A stretch of 64,000 nt of DNA from Streptomyces sp. MST-110588. Lineage in GTDB: Bacteria; Actinomycetota; Actinomycetes; Streptomycetales; Streptomycetaceae. A model generated the notes under the pieces. That model saw only the letters and a program-made list of their open reading frames with translations. It did not search any database and was not told the DNA's origin. Positions 37,225-46,129 of this stretch are shown piece by piece. Positions within the stretch are counted from its first letter, which is position 1. The number at the start of each line of letters is the position of its first letter. Location: contig NZ_CP074380.1 of NCBI RefSeq assembly GCF_022695595.1, forward strand, positions 2,845,501 to 2,909,500, in the 5' to 3' direction. The position numbers were made by a program, and so were the translations under genes.

Positions 37225-38655
37225 ATGACCTTCGAATACGCACCGGCGCCCGAGTCGCGCGCCGTCGTCGACATCGCGCCGTCCTACGGCCTGTTCATCG
37301 ACGGCGAGTTCACCGAGGCCGCCGACGGCAAGGTCTTCAAGACCGTCTCCCCCGCCAACGAGGAGGTCCTCTCCGAGGTCGCCCAGGCGGGCGCCCAGGA
37401 CGTGGACCGCGCCGTGCGGGCCGCCCGCAAGGCGTTCGAGAAGTGGTCGGCGCTGCCGGGCGCCGAGCGCGCCAAGTACCTCTTCCGGATCGCCCGGATC
37501 ATCCAGGAGCGCTCGCGCGAGCTGGCCGTCCTGGAGTCCCTGGACAACGGCAAGCCGATCCGCGAGTCCCGCGACTCCGACCTGCCGCTGGTCGCCGCGC
37601 ACTTCTTCTACTACGCGGGCTGGGCCGACAAGCTCGGCCACGCCGGGTACGGCGCGAACCCGCGCCCGCTGGGCGTCGCGGGCCAGGTCATCCCCTGGAA
37701 CTTCCCGCTGCTGATGCTGGCGTGGAAGATCGCCCCGGCGCTGGCCTGCGGCAACACCGTCGTCCTCAAGCCCGCCGAGACGACCCCGCTCTCCGCCCTG
37801 TTCTTCGCGGACATCTGCCGCCAGGCGGGCCTGCCCAAGGGTGTCGTCAACATCCTGACGGGTGACGGCACCACCGGCGCCGAGCTGGTCGCCCACCCGG
37901 ACGTCAACAAGGTCGCCTTCACCGGTTCCACCGAGGTCGGCAAGGCCATCGCCCGTACGGTCGCCGGTACGGACAAGAAGCTCACCCTCGAACTGGGCGG
38001 CAAGGCGGCGAACATCGTCTTCGACGACGCCCCGGTCGACCAGGCCGTCGAGGGCATCGTCAACGGCATCTTCTTCAACCAGGGGCACGTCTGCTGCGCG
38101 GGCTCCCGCCTCTTGGTCCAGGAGTCGGTGCAGGACGAGCTGCTGGACGCGCTCAAGCGCCGGATGGCGACCCTGCGCGTCGGCGACCCGCTGGACAAGA
38201 ACACCGACATCGGCGCGATCAACTCCGCCGAGCAGCTCGCGCGCATCAAGTCGCTGGCCGAGGCGGGCGAGCAGGAGGGCGCCGAGCGCTGGGCCCCGGC
38301 CTGCGAACTGCCCGACAGCGGCTACTGGTTCGCCCCGACCCTCTTCACGGGTGTCACGCAGGCGCACCGCATCGCCCGCGAGGAGATCTTCGGCCCGGTG
38401 CTGTCGGTGCTGACCTTCCGCACGCCCGAAGAGGCCGTGGAGAAGGCCAACAACACCCCCTACGGCCTCTCCGCCGGCATCTGGACGGAGAAGGGCAGCC
38501 GCAGCCTGTGGATGGCCGGCAAGCTGCGGGCGGGCATCGTCTGGTCCAACACGTTCAACAAGTTCGACCCGGCCTCGCCGTTCGGCGGTTACAAGGAGTC
38601 GGGCTTCGGCCGCGAGGGCGGCCGGCACGGTCTGGAGGCGTACCTCGATGTCTGA
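37225..38655 (+). CDS. aldehyde dehydrogenase
   Basis: 476 residues with a full ALDH fold: NAD site GQVIPWNFPLLMLAWKIAPAL, KPAETTPLSA, FTGSTEVGK, general base Glu in LELGGKAANIV, and the nucleophile Cys in FFNQGHVCCAGSRLLVQ. Starts 2 nt after the deoC stop, so it is in the same operon and likely oxidises acetaldehyde released by DeoC. Confidence 0.94.
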   Translation: MTFEYAPAPESRAVVDIAPSYGLFIDGEFTEAADGKVFKTVSPANEEVLSEVAQAGAQDVDRAVRAARKAFEKWSALPGAERAKYLFRIARIIQERSRELAVLESLDNGKPIRESRDSDLPLVAAHFFYYAGWADKLGHAGYGANPRPLGVAGQVIPWNFPLLMLAWKIAPALACGNTVVLKPAETTPLSALFFADICRQAGLPKGVVNILTGDGTTGAELVAHPDVNKVAFTGSTEVGKAIARTVAGTDKKLTLELGGKAANIVFDDAPVDQAVEGIVNGIFFNQGHVCCAGSRLLVQESVQDELLDALKRRMATLRVGDPLDKNTDIGAINSAEQLARIKSLAEAGEQEGAERWAPACELPDSGYWFAPTLFTGVTQAHRIAREEIFGPVLSVLTFRTPEEAVEKANNTPYGLSAGIWTEKGSRSLWMAGKLRAGIVWSNTFNKFDPASPFGGYKESGFGREGGRHGLEAYLDV

Positions 38656-39514
38656 TCGCTTGAGCGTTCTCAAGACCTACAAGCTGTACGTCGGGGGCAA
38701 GTTCCCCCGGTCCGAGAGCGGACGGGTGTACGAGGTGACCGACTCAAAGGACAAGTGGCTCGCCAACGCGCCGATGTCCTCCCGCAAGGACGCCCGGGAC
38801 GCGGTGGTCGCCGCCCGTAAGGCGTTCGGTGGCTGGTCCGGCGCCACGGCCTACAACCGCGGCCAGATCCTCTACCGCGTCGCCGAGATGCTGGAGGGCC
38901 GCCGCGAGCAGTTCGTCGCGGAGGTCGCCGACGCCGAGGGCCTGTCGAAGTCCAAGGCGGGCGCGGTCGTGGACGCCGCGATCGACCGCTGGGTCTGGTA
39001 CGCGGGCTGGTCGGACAAGGTCGCGCAGATCGCCGGCTCGGCCAACCCCGTCGCGGGCCCGTACTTCAACCTCTCCACCCCGGAGCCGACCGGCGTCGTG
39101 GCCGTCCTCGCGCCGCAGGACTCCTCCTTCCTCGGCCTGGTGTCGGTGATCGCCCCGGCGATCGTCACCGGCAACACGGTCGTGGTGACCACGAGCAAGA
39201 AGTCCCCGCTGCCCGCCCTGTCGCTGGGCGAGGTGCTGGCCACCTCCGACCTGCCCGGCGGCGTCGTCAACATCCTCTCGGGCCGTACGGCGGAGCTGGC
39301 GGGCCCGCTCGCCGCCCACCAGGACGTCAACGCCATCGACCTGGCGGGCGCGGCGGGCGACGCCGAGCTGGCCACCGCCCTGGAGACGGCGGCGGCGGAC
39401 AACCTCAAGCGCGTGCTGCGTCCACAGGCTGTGGACTGGGCCGCCGACCCGGGGACCGAGCGCCTGCTCGCCTTCCTGGAGACGAAGACCGTCTGGCACC
39501 CGATGGGCGTCTGA
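38648..39514 (+). CDS. aldehyde dehydrogenase-like protein lacking the catalytic Cys domain
   Basis: 288 residues, about 60 percent of an ALDH. The cofactor half is recognisable (EPTGVVAVLAPQDSSFLGLV, GNTVVVTTSKKSPLPALSLGEVL), but the protein ends soon after the region where the Glu base and Cys nucleophile should lie; no GQxC motif is present. It overlaps the preceding gene by 8 nt, so the pair is co-translated. Probably a structural or regulatory partner of the full-length enzyme. I recall a similar short partner in other Streptomyces. Confidence 0.85.
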   Translation: MSDRLSVLKTYKLYVGGKFPRSESGRVYEVTDSKDKWLANAPMSSRKDARDAVVAARKAFGGWSGATAYNRGQILYRVAEMLEGRREQFVAEVADAEGLSKSKAGAVVDAAIDRWVWYAGWSDKVAQIAGSANPVAGPYFNLSTPEPTGVVAVLAPQDSSFLGLVSVIAPAIVTGNTVVVTTSKKSPLPALSLGEVLATSDLPGGVVNILSGRTAELAGPLAAHQDVNAIDLAGAAGDAELATALETAAADNLKRVLRPQAVDWAADPGTERLLAFLETKTVWHPMGV

Positions 39515-39530
39515 CACCCTTCTGGCCGTA

Positions 39531-39613
39531 TGGCTTCGTACGGATTCATTCAGGTCCGTACGGTCTTACGGTTTCGTACGGATGCCGTATGCGTGCCGTA
39601 CGCCTCCGTACGG
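39531..39613. repeat. cluster of CGTACGG-type octamers after the deoC operon
   Basis: Within ~80 bp there are four CGTACGG copies plus variants (TTACGG, GCCGTATG, GCCGTACG) spaced 8-22 bp. Not a regular tandem array. It lies between the operon end and its terminator. Confidence 0.6.
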
Positions 39614-39616
39614 CTC

Positions 39617-39659
39617 ACCGCGCCCGCCCGCCCTCCTTACGAGGGCGGGCGGGCGCGGT
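39617..39659. terminator. deoC operon terminator
   Basis: A perfect 19-bp stem ACCGCGCCCGCCCGCCCTC with its complement and a 5-nt loop. Confidence 0.88.
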
Positions 39660-39800
39660 GCGTTCATACGGGGCTCCGGCGTTTCAGGGTCGGCCCGGCC
39701 CCCTCCCGCGGGGTCCCGGCGCAAGGCCGCGATTCCGTGCGGCGGTGGCGGTGCGGGCCCCGTGGTGGATCCGTACGGCGGTACGGCGCCGGCCGCCCGT

Positions 39801-40382
39801 TCAGTCCGGCAGCAGGTCCAGCGCCATGCCCGTCACGGGCAGGTCCCGCAGCGCGCCGCCGTCGGTCACCGGTTTCGTCACGATCGCGGTCGTCAGCGGC
39901 TTGAAGTCGGCGATCTGTGTGCCGAGGGTGTTGTTCAGGGGGTCGGTGCCGGTGCCCGCGAGCGGGTCGAGGTGGAAGTCCTTGACCGGGCGGGCGCCGC
40001 CCGACAGGGTCTTCTCCCCGCCCTTGAGCAGTCCTTCGGCCGCCCCGCTCGCCCAGGAGAGTTGCTTGTTCCCGTGCCGGCCGGCCGCTTCCTCGGGCGC
40101 GTCCGGGCCGGGGTGGCGGTCTCTGTTTTTGGACGGTCCGCGGTTTTTGCCCTTGACCGAATGACGGGCCGCCTCCTGCATGGCGGCGGGCGAGGTGTCG
40201 GCGGGGTCGTGGCGCGCCTGCGGGGTGGCGTCGGGCGCCGTGAGGAAGGGGGCCGCGCCCGCCGTGTTCGCGCCGCCCGCCGCGAGCGCCGTGCCGGCCG
40301 CCGACACCGCCAGCCCGGCACGCACCAGACAGCGCGGGATGCGGCGTCGCTTGGGACGGGCGTGACGAGCGTGAGAAGCCAT
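39801..40382 (-). CDS. secreted protein of unknown function
   Basis: 193 residues. Basic N-terminus (HARHARPKRRR) and hydrophobic core ending GANTAGAAP give a signal peptide, possibly Tat-like with its many Arg. The mature part is Asp/Pro/Gly-rich and has no Cys; the C-terminus DLPVTGMALDLLPD is hydrophobic. Conserved features look like the Streptomyces cell-surface proteins annotated hypothetical. Confidence 0.72.
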   Translation of the reverse strand: MASHARHARPKRRRIPRCLVRAGLAVSAAGTALAAGGANTAGAAPFLTAPDATPQARHDPADTSPAAMQEAARHSVKGKNRGPSKNRDRHPGPDAPEEAAGRHGNKQLSWASGAAEGLLKGGEKTLSGGARPVKDFHLDPLAGTGTDPLNNTLGTQIADFKPLTTAIVTKPVTDGGALRDLPVTGMALDLLPD

Positions 40383-40537
40383 CGGCGACCTGCCTGTAGA
40401 TCCTGAGTGCGGCCCCGTCCACGCGAAGGTGCTCGTGGGTGATGGGGTGACTGCACAGCGTAGTTGAGGCGTCGCGCGCGATCCACCGAGCGCGCCTGGG
40501 GTAGCTCACTCGGCCCAATGCCCGACAATGGTTGTCC

Positions 40538-41227
40538 GTGAGCCTTCAGCCGTCCGCCCAGCCCGCCGCCCGGCCCTCCGCCCCGCCCGGCGCCCGGGTC
40601 GTCCTGCTGACGGGCCCCTCGGGGTCCGGCAAGACGTCCCTGGCCGCCCGCACGGGCCTGCCCGTCCTGAACCTCGACGACTTCTACAAGGAGGGCACGG
40701 ACCCCACGCTGCCGCAGCTCCCCGACGGCCGCGGCGCCGACTGGGACTCCCCGCTCTCCTGGGACGCCGGCGCCGCCCTCGCCGCGATCGGGGACCTGTG
40801 CCGTACGGGCCGTACCACCGCCCCCGTGTACGACATCTCCACCAGCGCGCGCGTCGGCGAGACCCCCGTCGACATCGGTGACGCCCCCCTGTTCATCGCG
40901 GAGGGCATCTTCGCGGCCGACGTCATCGCGGACTGCCGTGCGGCGGGGCTGCTCGCCGACGCGCTGTGCCTGCGCGGCCGTCCCGCCACCACCTTCCGCC
41001 GGCGGCTGGTCCGGGACCTGCGCGAGGCCCGTAAGCCGGTGCTCTACCTCATACGGCGCGGACTGCGCCTGATGCGCGCGGAACGGGTGATCGTGGCCCG
41101 GCACGTGACGCTCGGCGCCCACCCCTGCGCCAAGCCGGAGGCGCTGTCCCGGATATCCTCCGCGCGGGCCACGGGGGACGGGCCCCGGGCCGCCGGGGCC
41201 GTACTCCGCACCCCCACGCAGATCTGA
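40538..41227 (+). CDS. udk: uridine kinase
   Basis: About 229 residues. P-loop LLTGPSGSGKTSLA, then LNLDDFYKEGTDPTLPQL (Walker-B-like Asp-Asp and substrate Tyr), PLFIAEGIFAADV and RRRLVRDLREARKP. Phosphorylates uridine/cytidine, the salvage branch opposite to deoA/cdd breakdown. GTG 40538 preferred; TTG 40532 in frame. Confidence 0.87.
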   Translation: MSLQPSAQPAARPSAPPGARVVLLTGPSGSGKTSLAARTGLPVLNLDDFYKEGTDPTLPQLPDGRGADWDSPLSWDAGAALAAIGDLCRTGRTTAPVYDISTSARVGETPVDIGDAPLFIAEGIFAADVIADCRAAGLLADALCLRGRPATTFRRRLVRDLREARKPVLYLIRRGLRLMRAERVIVARHVTLGAHPCAKPEALSRISSARATGDGPRAAGAVLRTPTQI

Positions 41228-41261
41228 CCGCGAGAAACCACAGGACCGCAGGAGGGGACAC

Positions 41262-41741
41262 ATGCCTAAACAGCACACCTACCGGACCCGTGTCGTATGG
41301 ACCGGCAACACCGGTACCGGCACCAGCGGTTACCGGGACTACGCACGGGACCACGAGGTCAGCGCCGACGGCCCGCCGCCGTTCCAGGGCAGCGCCGACC
41401 CGGCCTTCCGCGGCGACCCGGGGCGCTGGAACCCCGAACAACTGCTGCTGGCCTCGCTGTCGCAGTGCCACATGCTGTCCTACCTGGCGCTGTGCTCCCT
41501 GGCGGGCCTGGCGGTGACGGCCTACGAGGACGACGCCGAGGGCACGATGAGCGGGGACGGCAAGGGCGGCGGACAGTTCACCGAGGCGGTGCTGCGCCCG
41601 CACGTCGAGGTGGCCTCCGCCGACCTGGTCGACCGGGCCAGGGAGCTGCACGCCGAGGCGCACGCCAAGTGCTTCATCGCCAACTCGGTGAACTTCCCGG
41701 TCCGCAACGAACCGGTGGTGACGGTACGGGGCGACGTGTGA
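41262..41741 (+). CDS. OsmC family peroxiredoxin-like protein
   Basis: 159 residues: WTGNTGTGTSGYRDYARDHEV, NPEQLLLASLSQCHMLSYLALC with the first redox Cys, and AHAKCFIANSVNFPV with the second. Both catalytic-type Cys are present, so organic hydroperoxide reduction is plausible. GGAGG 9 nt upstream. Confidence 0.9.
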   Translation: MPKQHTYRTRVVWTGNTGTGTSGYRDYARDHEVSADGPPPFQGSADPAFRGDPGRWNPEQLLLASLSQCHMLSYLALCSLAGLAVTAYEDDAEGTMSGDGKGGGQFTEAVLRPHVEVASADLVDRARELHAEAHAKCFIANSVNFPVRNEPVVTVRGDV

Positions 41742-42418
41742 CGGCGACGGCGGAACCGCCGGAACCGACGGGCCCGGCGGAACCCGACGCGCCCCGGCTC
41801 GTCGACCGGGCGCTGATGGAATCGGTCTTCCCTCCGGAGGTACTCCTCACCGTGGAAGAGGGAAGCCTTCCGGCGGAATTGCACGAATCCGCCCGGTCGG
41901 TCCTGACCGGTATCGGCCTGCCGCACGACCGGAGTTCCTTCTTCTTCGTCGACGGGCGCTTCTTCGAAGAGGATTCCCGCCGCGCTTTCGCCCGGTGCTC
42001 GGAACTTCCCTACCTCTCCGGTTACCGGAACATGCCGGACGGCTGGGAGAACTGGCTGGTGATCGGGGGAATTTTCGACGACGGCGTCATCCTCGACCCC
42101 GTCTCCGGGGCCGTGTACTGCCTGCCGGACGGCGAGTGGACGGCATGGCCGCTCAACCGGAACCTGGACTCCTTCGCCTATTTCCTGTACCTGATCGAGT
42201 CCGAGCGCCCCCACTTCGACTTCACGGTGTCGGACGAGATCGAGGACTCGGAAGGCACGGCGAAATCCCTGCGGGACCGGATGATGCGGGCCGATCCGCT
42301 CCCTTTCGACGGGACTGAGCCCGCCTGGTCGGAGAAGGCAGATCTGTTCGACGCGGAGGCGCCGCCGCTGCCGCCGTGGGACCGGGTGCTGTGGGACGTA
42401 CACGAGTCGGTGGGCTGA
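41738..42418 (+). CDS. SUKH-4 family immunity-like protein
   Basis: 226 residues from GTG 41738, overlapping the OsmC stop (GTGA). Central motifs PPEVLLTVEEGSLPAELHESARSVLTGIGLP and FVDGRFFEEDS, LVIGGIFDDGVILDPVSGAVYCLPDGEWTAWPLNRNLDSFAYFLYL are typical of SUKH-4 proteins, which in polymorphic-toxin systems neutralise nuclease/deaminase toxins. No toxin gene is next to it, so it may be an orphan or have another role. Confidence 0.8.
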   Translation: MTATAEPPEPTGPAEPDAPRLVDRALMESVFPPEVLLTVEEGSLPAELHESARSVLTGIGLPHDRSSFFFVDGRFFEEDSRRAFARCSELPYLSGYRNMPDGWENWLVIGGIFDDGVILDPVSGAVYCLPDGEWTAWPLNRNLDSFAYFLYLIESERPHFDFTVSDEIEDSEGTAKSLRDRMMRADPLPFDGTEPAWSEKADLFDAEAPPLPPWDRVLWDVHESVG

Positions 42419-42426
42419 ACCACGCG

Positions 42427-42473
42427 AAGGAGCGGGTTCGGGCAGACCCCCCGGCCACCCGAACCCGCTCCTT
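42427..42473. terminator. bidirectional terminator between SUKH-4 gene and sigQ
   Basis: A perfect 16-bp stem AAGGAGCGGGTTCGGG with its complement, 15-nt loop, between convergent genes. Confidence 0.85.
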
Positions 42474-42536
42474 CTCCCCCGATTTCCCCCGTTGCTCCCC
42501 CGTGTCCCCCGTTTCCCCCTCGTTCCCCCGTTGCCT

Positions 42537-43382
42537 TCAGGCCACCAGCTCGCCGAAGGACTCCTCCTCGTCCCGGCCGAAGCTGAGGACCTCGTCTTCC
42601 CGCAGCCGGCGCAGTGAGCGCCAGATGCTGGACTTGACCGTGCCGACGCTGATCCCGAGGATGTCGGCGATCTCCGGGTCCGTACGGCCCTCGTAGTAGC
42701 GCAGTACGAGCATCGTGCGCTGCGTCTCGGGCAGCCGGGCCAGCGCCTGCCACAGCACGGCGCGCAGTTCCGTGCCGCGCATGGCGTCCACGTCGCCCGC
42801 CGTCTCCGGCAGCTCCTCGGTCGGGTATTCGTTGAGCTTGCGCCGGCGCCAGGCGCTGATGTGCAGGTTGGTCATCGTGCGGCGCAGGTAGCCGCCCAGC
42901 GCCGCCTTGTCGGTGATCCGGTCCCACGCCCGGTAGGTCGAGAACAGCGCGCTCTGGAGCAGGTCTTCGGCCTCGTGGCGGTCACCGGTCAGGTGGTAGG
43001 CGGTCGCGTACAGGGAGGCCCGGCGCTCCTGGACGTAGGCCGTGAACGCCGCTTCGGCGTCCTGGCCCCCGGTCGCGGAGTCCCGTCCCCCCGTGGCCTC
43101 CCCGTACGTCGCTCCCCCGCTGTTTCCCCCGCCGTTTCCCCCGTTGGTCCCTCCCAAGGCGTCGATGGCCACCATGTACGGCGGCCTCGGACGCCCGGTG
43201 CCGCGAGCGCACCCCCGCCCTCCCCCACGCTCGAACGCGCTCGTGCGGGAGGGGCCCCCATCGGCACCGGACTTCTCCGCCCCGGCCTCGTTCTCCCCCT
43301 GCCGGGTACGCGCGCAGGACCGGCCGACGTCGTGGAGACGCGTGATTACTGCGCTGGTCGCGGCCCGGTGCAGTGTGTTCAT
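42537..43382 (-). CDS. sigQ: ECF sigma factor SigQ
   Basis: About 281 residues. A long low-complexity N-terminus (Gly/Asn-rich GGTNGGNGGGNSGG) precedes ECF region 2 (YVQERRASLYATAYHLTGDRHEAEDLLQ ... YLRRTMTNLHISAWRRRK) and region 4 (ALARLPETQRTMLVLRYYEGRTDPEIADILGISVGTVKSSIWRSL). Position divergent from afsQ1/afsQ2 identifies it as SigQ, whose gene is controlled by AfsQ1 in S. coelicolor. Start ATG 43382; the frame is open to 43460. Confidence 0.88.
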   Translation of the reverse strand: MNTLHRAATSAVITRLHDVGRSCARTRQGENEAGAEKSGADGGPSRTSAFERGGGRGCARGTGRPRPPYMVAIDALGGTNGGNGGGNSGGATYGEATGGRDSATGGQDAEAAFTAYVQERRASLYATAYHLTGDRHEAEDLLQSALFSTYRAWDRITDKAALGGYLRRTMTNLHISAWRRRKLNEYPTEELPETAGDVDAMRGTELRAVLWQALARLPETQRTMLVLRYYEGRTDPEIADILGISVGTVKSSIWRSLRRLREDEVLSFGRDEEESFGELVA

Positions 43383-43590
43383 CTCGCGCCCCCCGTCGGT
43401 TGAGCCTGTGCGTGTGCTGGCTTGCGTCTTGAGTCCGGTGTCTTGAGTCCGATGCCTCAAGCCCGGTGTCTTAAGTCGTGGATTTTGCTTTTTGACCGTT
43501 TATGCGGTTGTCCGTCTTCTCTTCCGGGGCCTGCTCCTTCCCGGTGCACAAAAGACTGCCGCGGCAGTTTCATGGCGCTGTCCGCCGACT

Positions 43591-43606
43591 GTCACAGCCC
43601 TGTCAC
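43591..43606. promoter_or_regulatory. AfsQ1-type binding site
   Basis: GTCAC-AGCCCT-GTCAC matches exactly the published S. coelicolor AfsQ1 consensus GTnAC-n6-GTnAC and lies in the sigQ/afsQ1 intergenic region where AfsQ1 is known to bind. Confidence 0.82.
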
Positions 43607-43698
43607 AGGGGCGCGGCGGGTGGCGGCCGGGGCGCACCGGGTGCGGCGGCGGCTGCGCCGGTCGAACTCCTGGCGGCCCATGGGCCAGAATGACCGGT

Positions 43699-44376
43699 GT
43701 GCCTTTCCTGTTGCTGATCGAGGACGACGACGCCATCCGTACGGCGCTCGAACTCTCGCTGTCGCGCCAAGGTCACCGTGTGGTGACCGCGGCGACGGGC
43801 GAGGACGGTCTGAAGCTGCTGCGCGAGCAGCGCCCGGACCTGATCGTGCTGGACGTGATGCTGCCGGGCATCGACGGTTTCGAGGTGTGCCGGCGGATCC
43901 GCCGTACGGACCAGTTGCCGATCATCCTGCTCACCGCGCGCAACGACGACATCGACGTGGTGGTCGGCCTGGAGTCCGGCGCCGACGACTATGTCGTCAA
44001 GCCGGTGCAGGGGCGGGTGCTGGACGCCCGTATCCGGGCCGTCCTGCGGCGGGGGGAGCGGGAGTCCAACGACTCGGCGACGTTCGGGGCACTGGTCATC
44101 GACCGGTCGGCGATGACCGTCACCAAGAACGGCGAGGACCTGCAACTGACACCGACCGAGCTGCGGTTGCTGCTGGAGCTCAGCCGCCGCCCCGGGCAGG
44201 CGCTGTCCCGGCAGCAGTTGCTGCGGCTGGTGTGGGAGCACGACTACCTCGGGGACTCCCGTCTGGTGGACGCGTGTGTGCAGCGGCTGCGCGCGAAGGT
44301 CGAGGACGTGCCGTCCTCGCCGACCCTGATCCGTACGGTCCGGGGTGTGGGCTACCGACTGGACACCCCGCAGTGA
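43699..44376 (+). CDS. afsQ1: response regulator AfsQ1
   Basis: 225 residues from GTG 43699 (equal to the length I recall for S. coelicolor AfsQ1); ATG 43690 is in frame. Receiver domain has acidic pocket EDDD, phospho-Asp in LIVLDVMLPGIDG, ILLTARNDD and Lys in YVVKPVQGR. OmpR-type winged helix ends QRLRAKVEDVPSSPTLIRTVRGVGYRL. Responds to nitrogen/antibiotic signals through AfsQ2. Stop overlaps the afsQ2 GTG. Confidence 0.93.
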   Translation: MPFLLLIEDDDAIRTALELSLSRQGHRVVTAATGEDGLKLLREQRPDLIVLDVMLPGIDGFEVCRRIRRTDQLPIILLTARNDDIDVVVGLESGADDYVVKPVQGRVLDARIRAVLRRGERESNDSATFGALVIDRSAMTVTKNGEDLQLTPTELRLLLELSRRPGQALSRQQLLRLVWEHDYLGDSRLVDACVQRLRAKVEDVPSSPTLIRTVRGVGYRLDTPQ

Positions 44377-46129
44377 CCGAGCCCACCCCCGGCCGTGGCG
44401 CCGGCCGGCCGCTGGGCCGTCTGCTCGGCCGGGCCTCCGGCCTGCTGCGCTGGACCAGTCTGCGGCTGCGCCTGGTCGTCGTCTTCGCGCTGGTGGCGCT
44501 GACCGCCGCGGTCTCCGCCTCCGGCATCGCGTACTGGCTCAACCGCAACACCGTCCTGGACCGTACGCAGAACTCCGCGCTGAACGACTTCCGCAAGTCC
44601 CTGGAGGACCAGACGCGTTCGCTGCCGCTGCGACCGCGCTGCTCGGAGCTGCGCGGCGCGGCACAGCAGATGGCGGGCGGGCCGCAGGACTACGCGGTGC
44701 TGCTGGTCGCCGTGGACGACGAGGGCAAGGAGTGCGCCGCCACCACGGACAAGGACCTGCTGACGCTCAAGACCGTGCCCGAGTCGCTGCGTACGGCGGT
44801 CAACGAGAAGCGCAGGATCGACGAGTCCAACCGCTACCCGCACCACATGTACTGGCAGCGCAAGGAGCTGGGCGGCACCCCGTACCTGGTCGCCGGGGCG
44901 AAGATGAACGGCGGCGGCCCGACCGGCTACATGGTCAAGTCGCTGGCCACCGAGCGCCAGGACCTCAACTCCCTGGCCTGGTCGCTGGGGATCGCCACCG
45001 CGCTGGCGCTGGTCGGCTCGGCGCTGCTGGCCCAGGCCGCGGCGACGACCGTGCTGCGGCCGGTGCAGCGGCTGGGGCACGCGGCCCGGCAGCTCGGCGA
45101 GGGCCGGCTGGACACCCGGCTGCGGGTGACCGGCACCGACGAACTCGCCGACCTGTCCAGGACCTTCAACCGGACCGCCGAGCGGCTCGAACAGCGGGTG
45201 GCGGAGCTGAGCAGCCGCGAGGCGTCCTCCCGCCGGTTCGTGGCCGACATGTCGCACGAGCTGCGGACGCCGCTGACGGCGATCACGGCCGTGACGGAGG
45301 TCCTGGAGGAGGAGGCCGACTCGCTCGACCCGATGATCGCCCCCGCGGTGCAACTGGTGGTCAGCGAGACCCGGCGGCTGAACGACCTGGTGGAGAACCT
45401 GATGGAGGTCACCCGCTTCGACGCGGGGACGGCGCGGCTGGTGCTGGACGACGTCGACGTCGCCGACCAGGTGACCGCCTGCATCGACGCGCGGGCCTGG
45501 CTGGACGCGGTGGAGCTGGACGCCGAGCGCGGCATCGTGGCCCGTCTGGACCCGCGCCGCCTGGACGTCATCCTCGCCAACCTCATCGGCAACGCGCTCA
45601 AGCACGGCGGCTCGCCGGTACGGGTGTCGGTACGGACCGAGGAGACGGCGGCGGGCGAGGACCTGCTGATCCGGGTACGGGACCACGGCCCCGGCATCCC
45701 GCAGGACGTACTGCCGCACGTCTTCGACCGCTTCTACAAGGCGAGCGCGTCCCGGCCGCGGTCGGAGGGCAGCGGGCTGGGCCTGTCCATCGCGCTGGAG
45801 AACGCCCACATCCACGGCGGCGGGATCACGGCCGCCAACTCCGAGGAGGGCGGCGCGGTCTTCACGCTGCGGCTGCCGATGGACGCCTCCCGGCTGACGG
45901 ACGAGGCGGGGACCGACCCGGACGACGCGGACGACGCCGCCGATGTCACCGACGTCACCGGCGCCTCCGGTGGGGGCGGGAGCGGCTCCGGGAACAGGAA
46001 CGGGTCCGGGAGCGGCACCGGGGCGGCTCCGGGGGCGGCTCCGGAATGGGCGGCGGCGGTGGGAGCGGCGGGGCCGGCGGCACCACCGCCGCCCGCGCGG
46101 CCGGCCGGCACACGGAAGGCGACCGATGA
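44373..46129 (+). pseudogene. afsQ2: sensor kinase AfsQ2, C-terminal tail frame-shifted
   Basis: The sensor kinase is complete: TM1 near residues 33-52, extracytoplasmic domain, TM2 near 190-215, HAMP, H-box FVADMSHELRTPLTAITAV, N-box ANLIGNALKHG, and ATP lid DHGPGIPQDVLPHVFDRFYKASASR then GSGLGLSIALE. Only the Gly/Ser-rich tail is affected: the written frame runs past 46129 through the next gene to 46619. One added G at 46020-46023 restores a Gly-rich tail ending GRHTEGDR with TGA overlapping the lipoprotein start. Catalysis should be unaffected. Repaired length about 585 residues. Confidence 0.88.

Noticed and set aside
40383..40450. Conserved-looking leader upstream of the secreted protein, considered as a c-di-AMP (ydaO) riboswitch
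   Set aside because: Required conserved blocks of the ydaO fold are not present.
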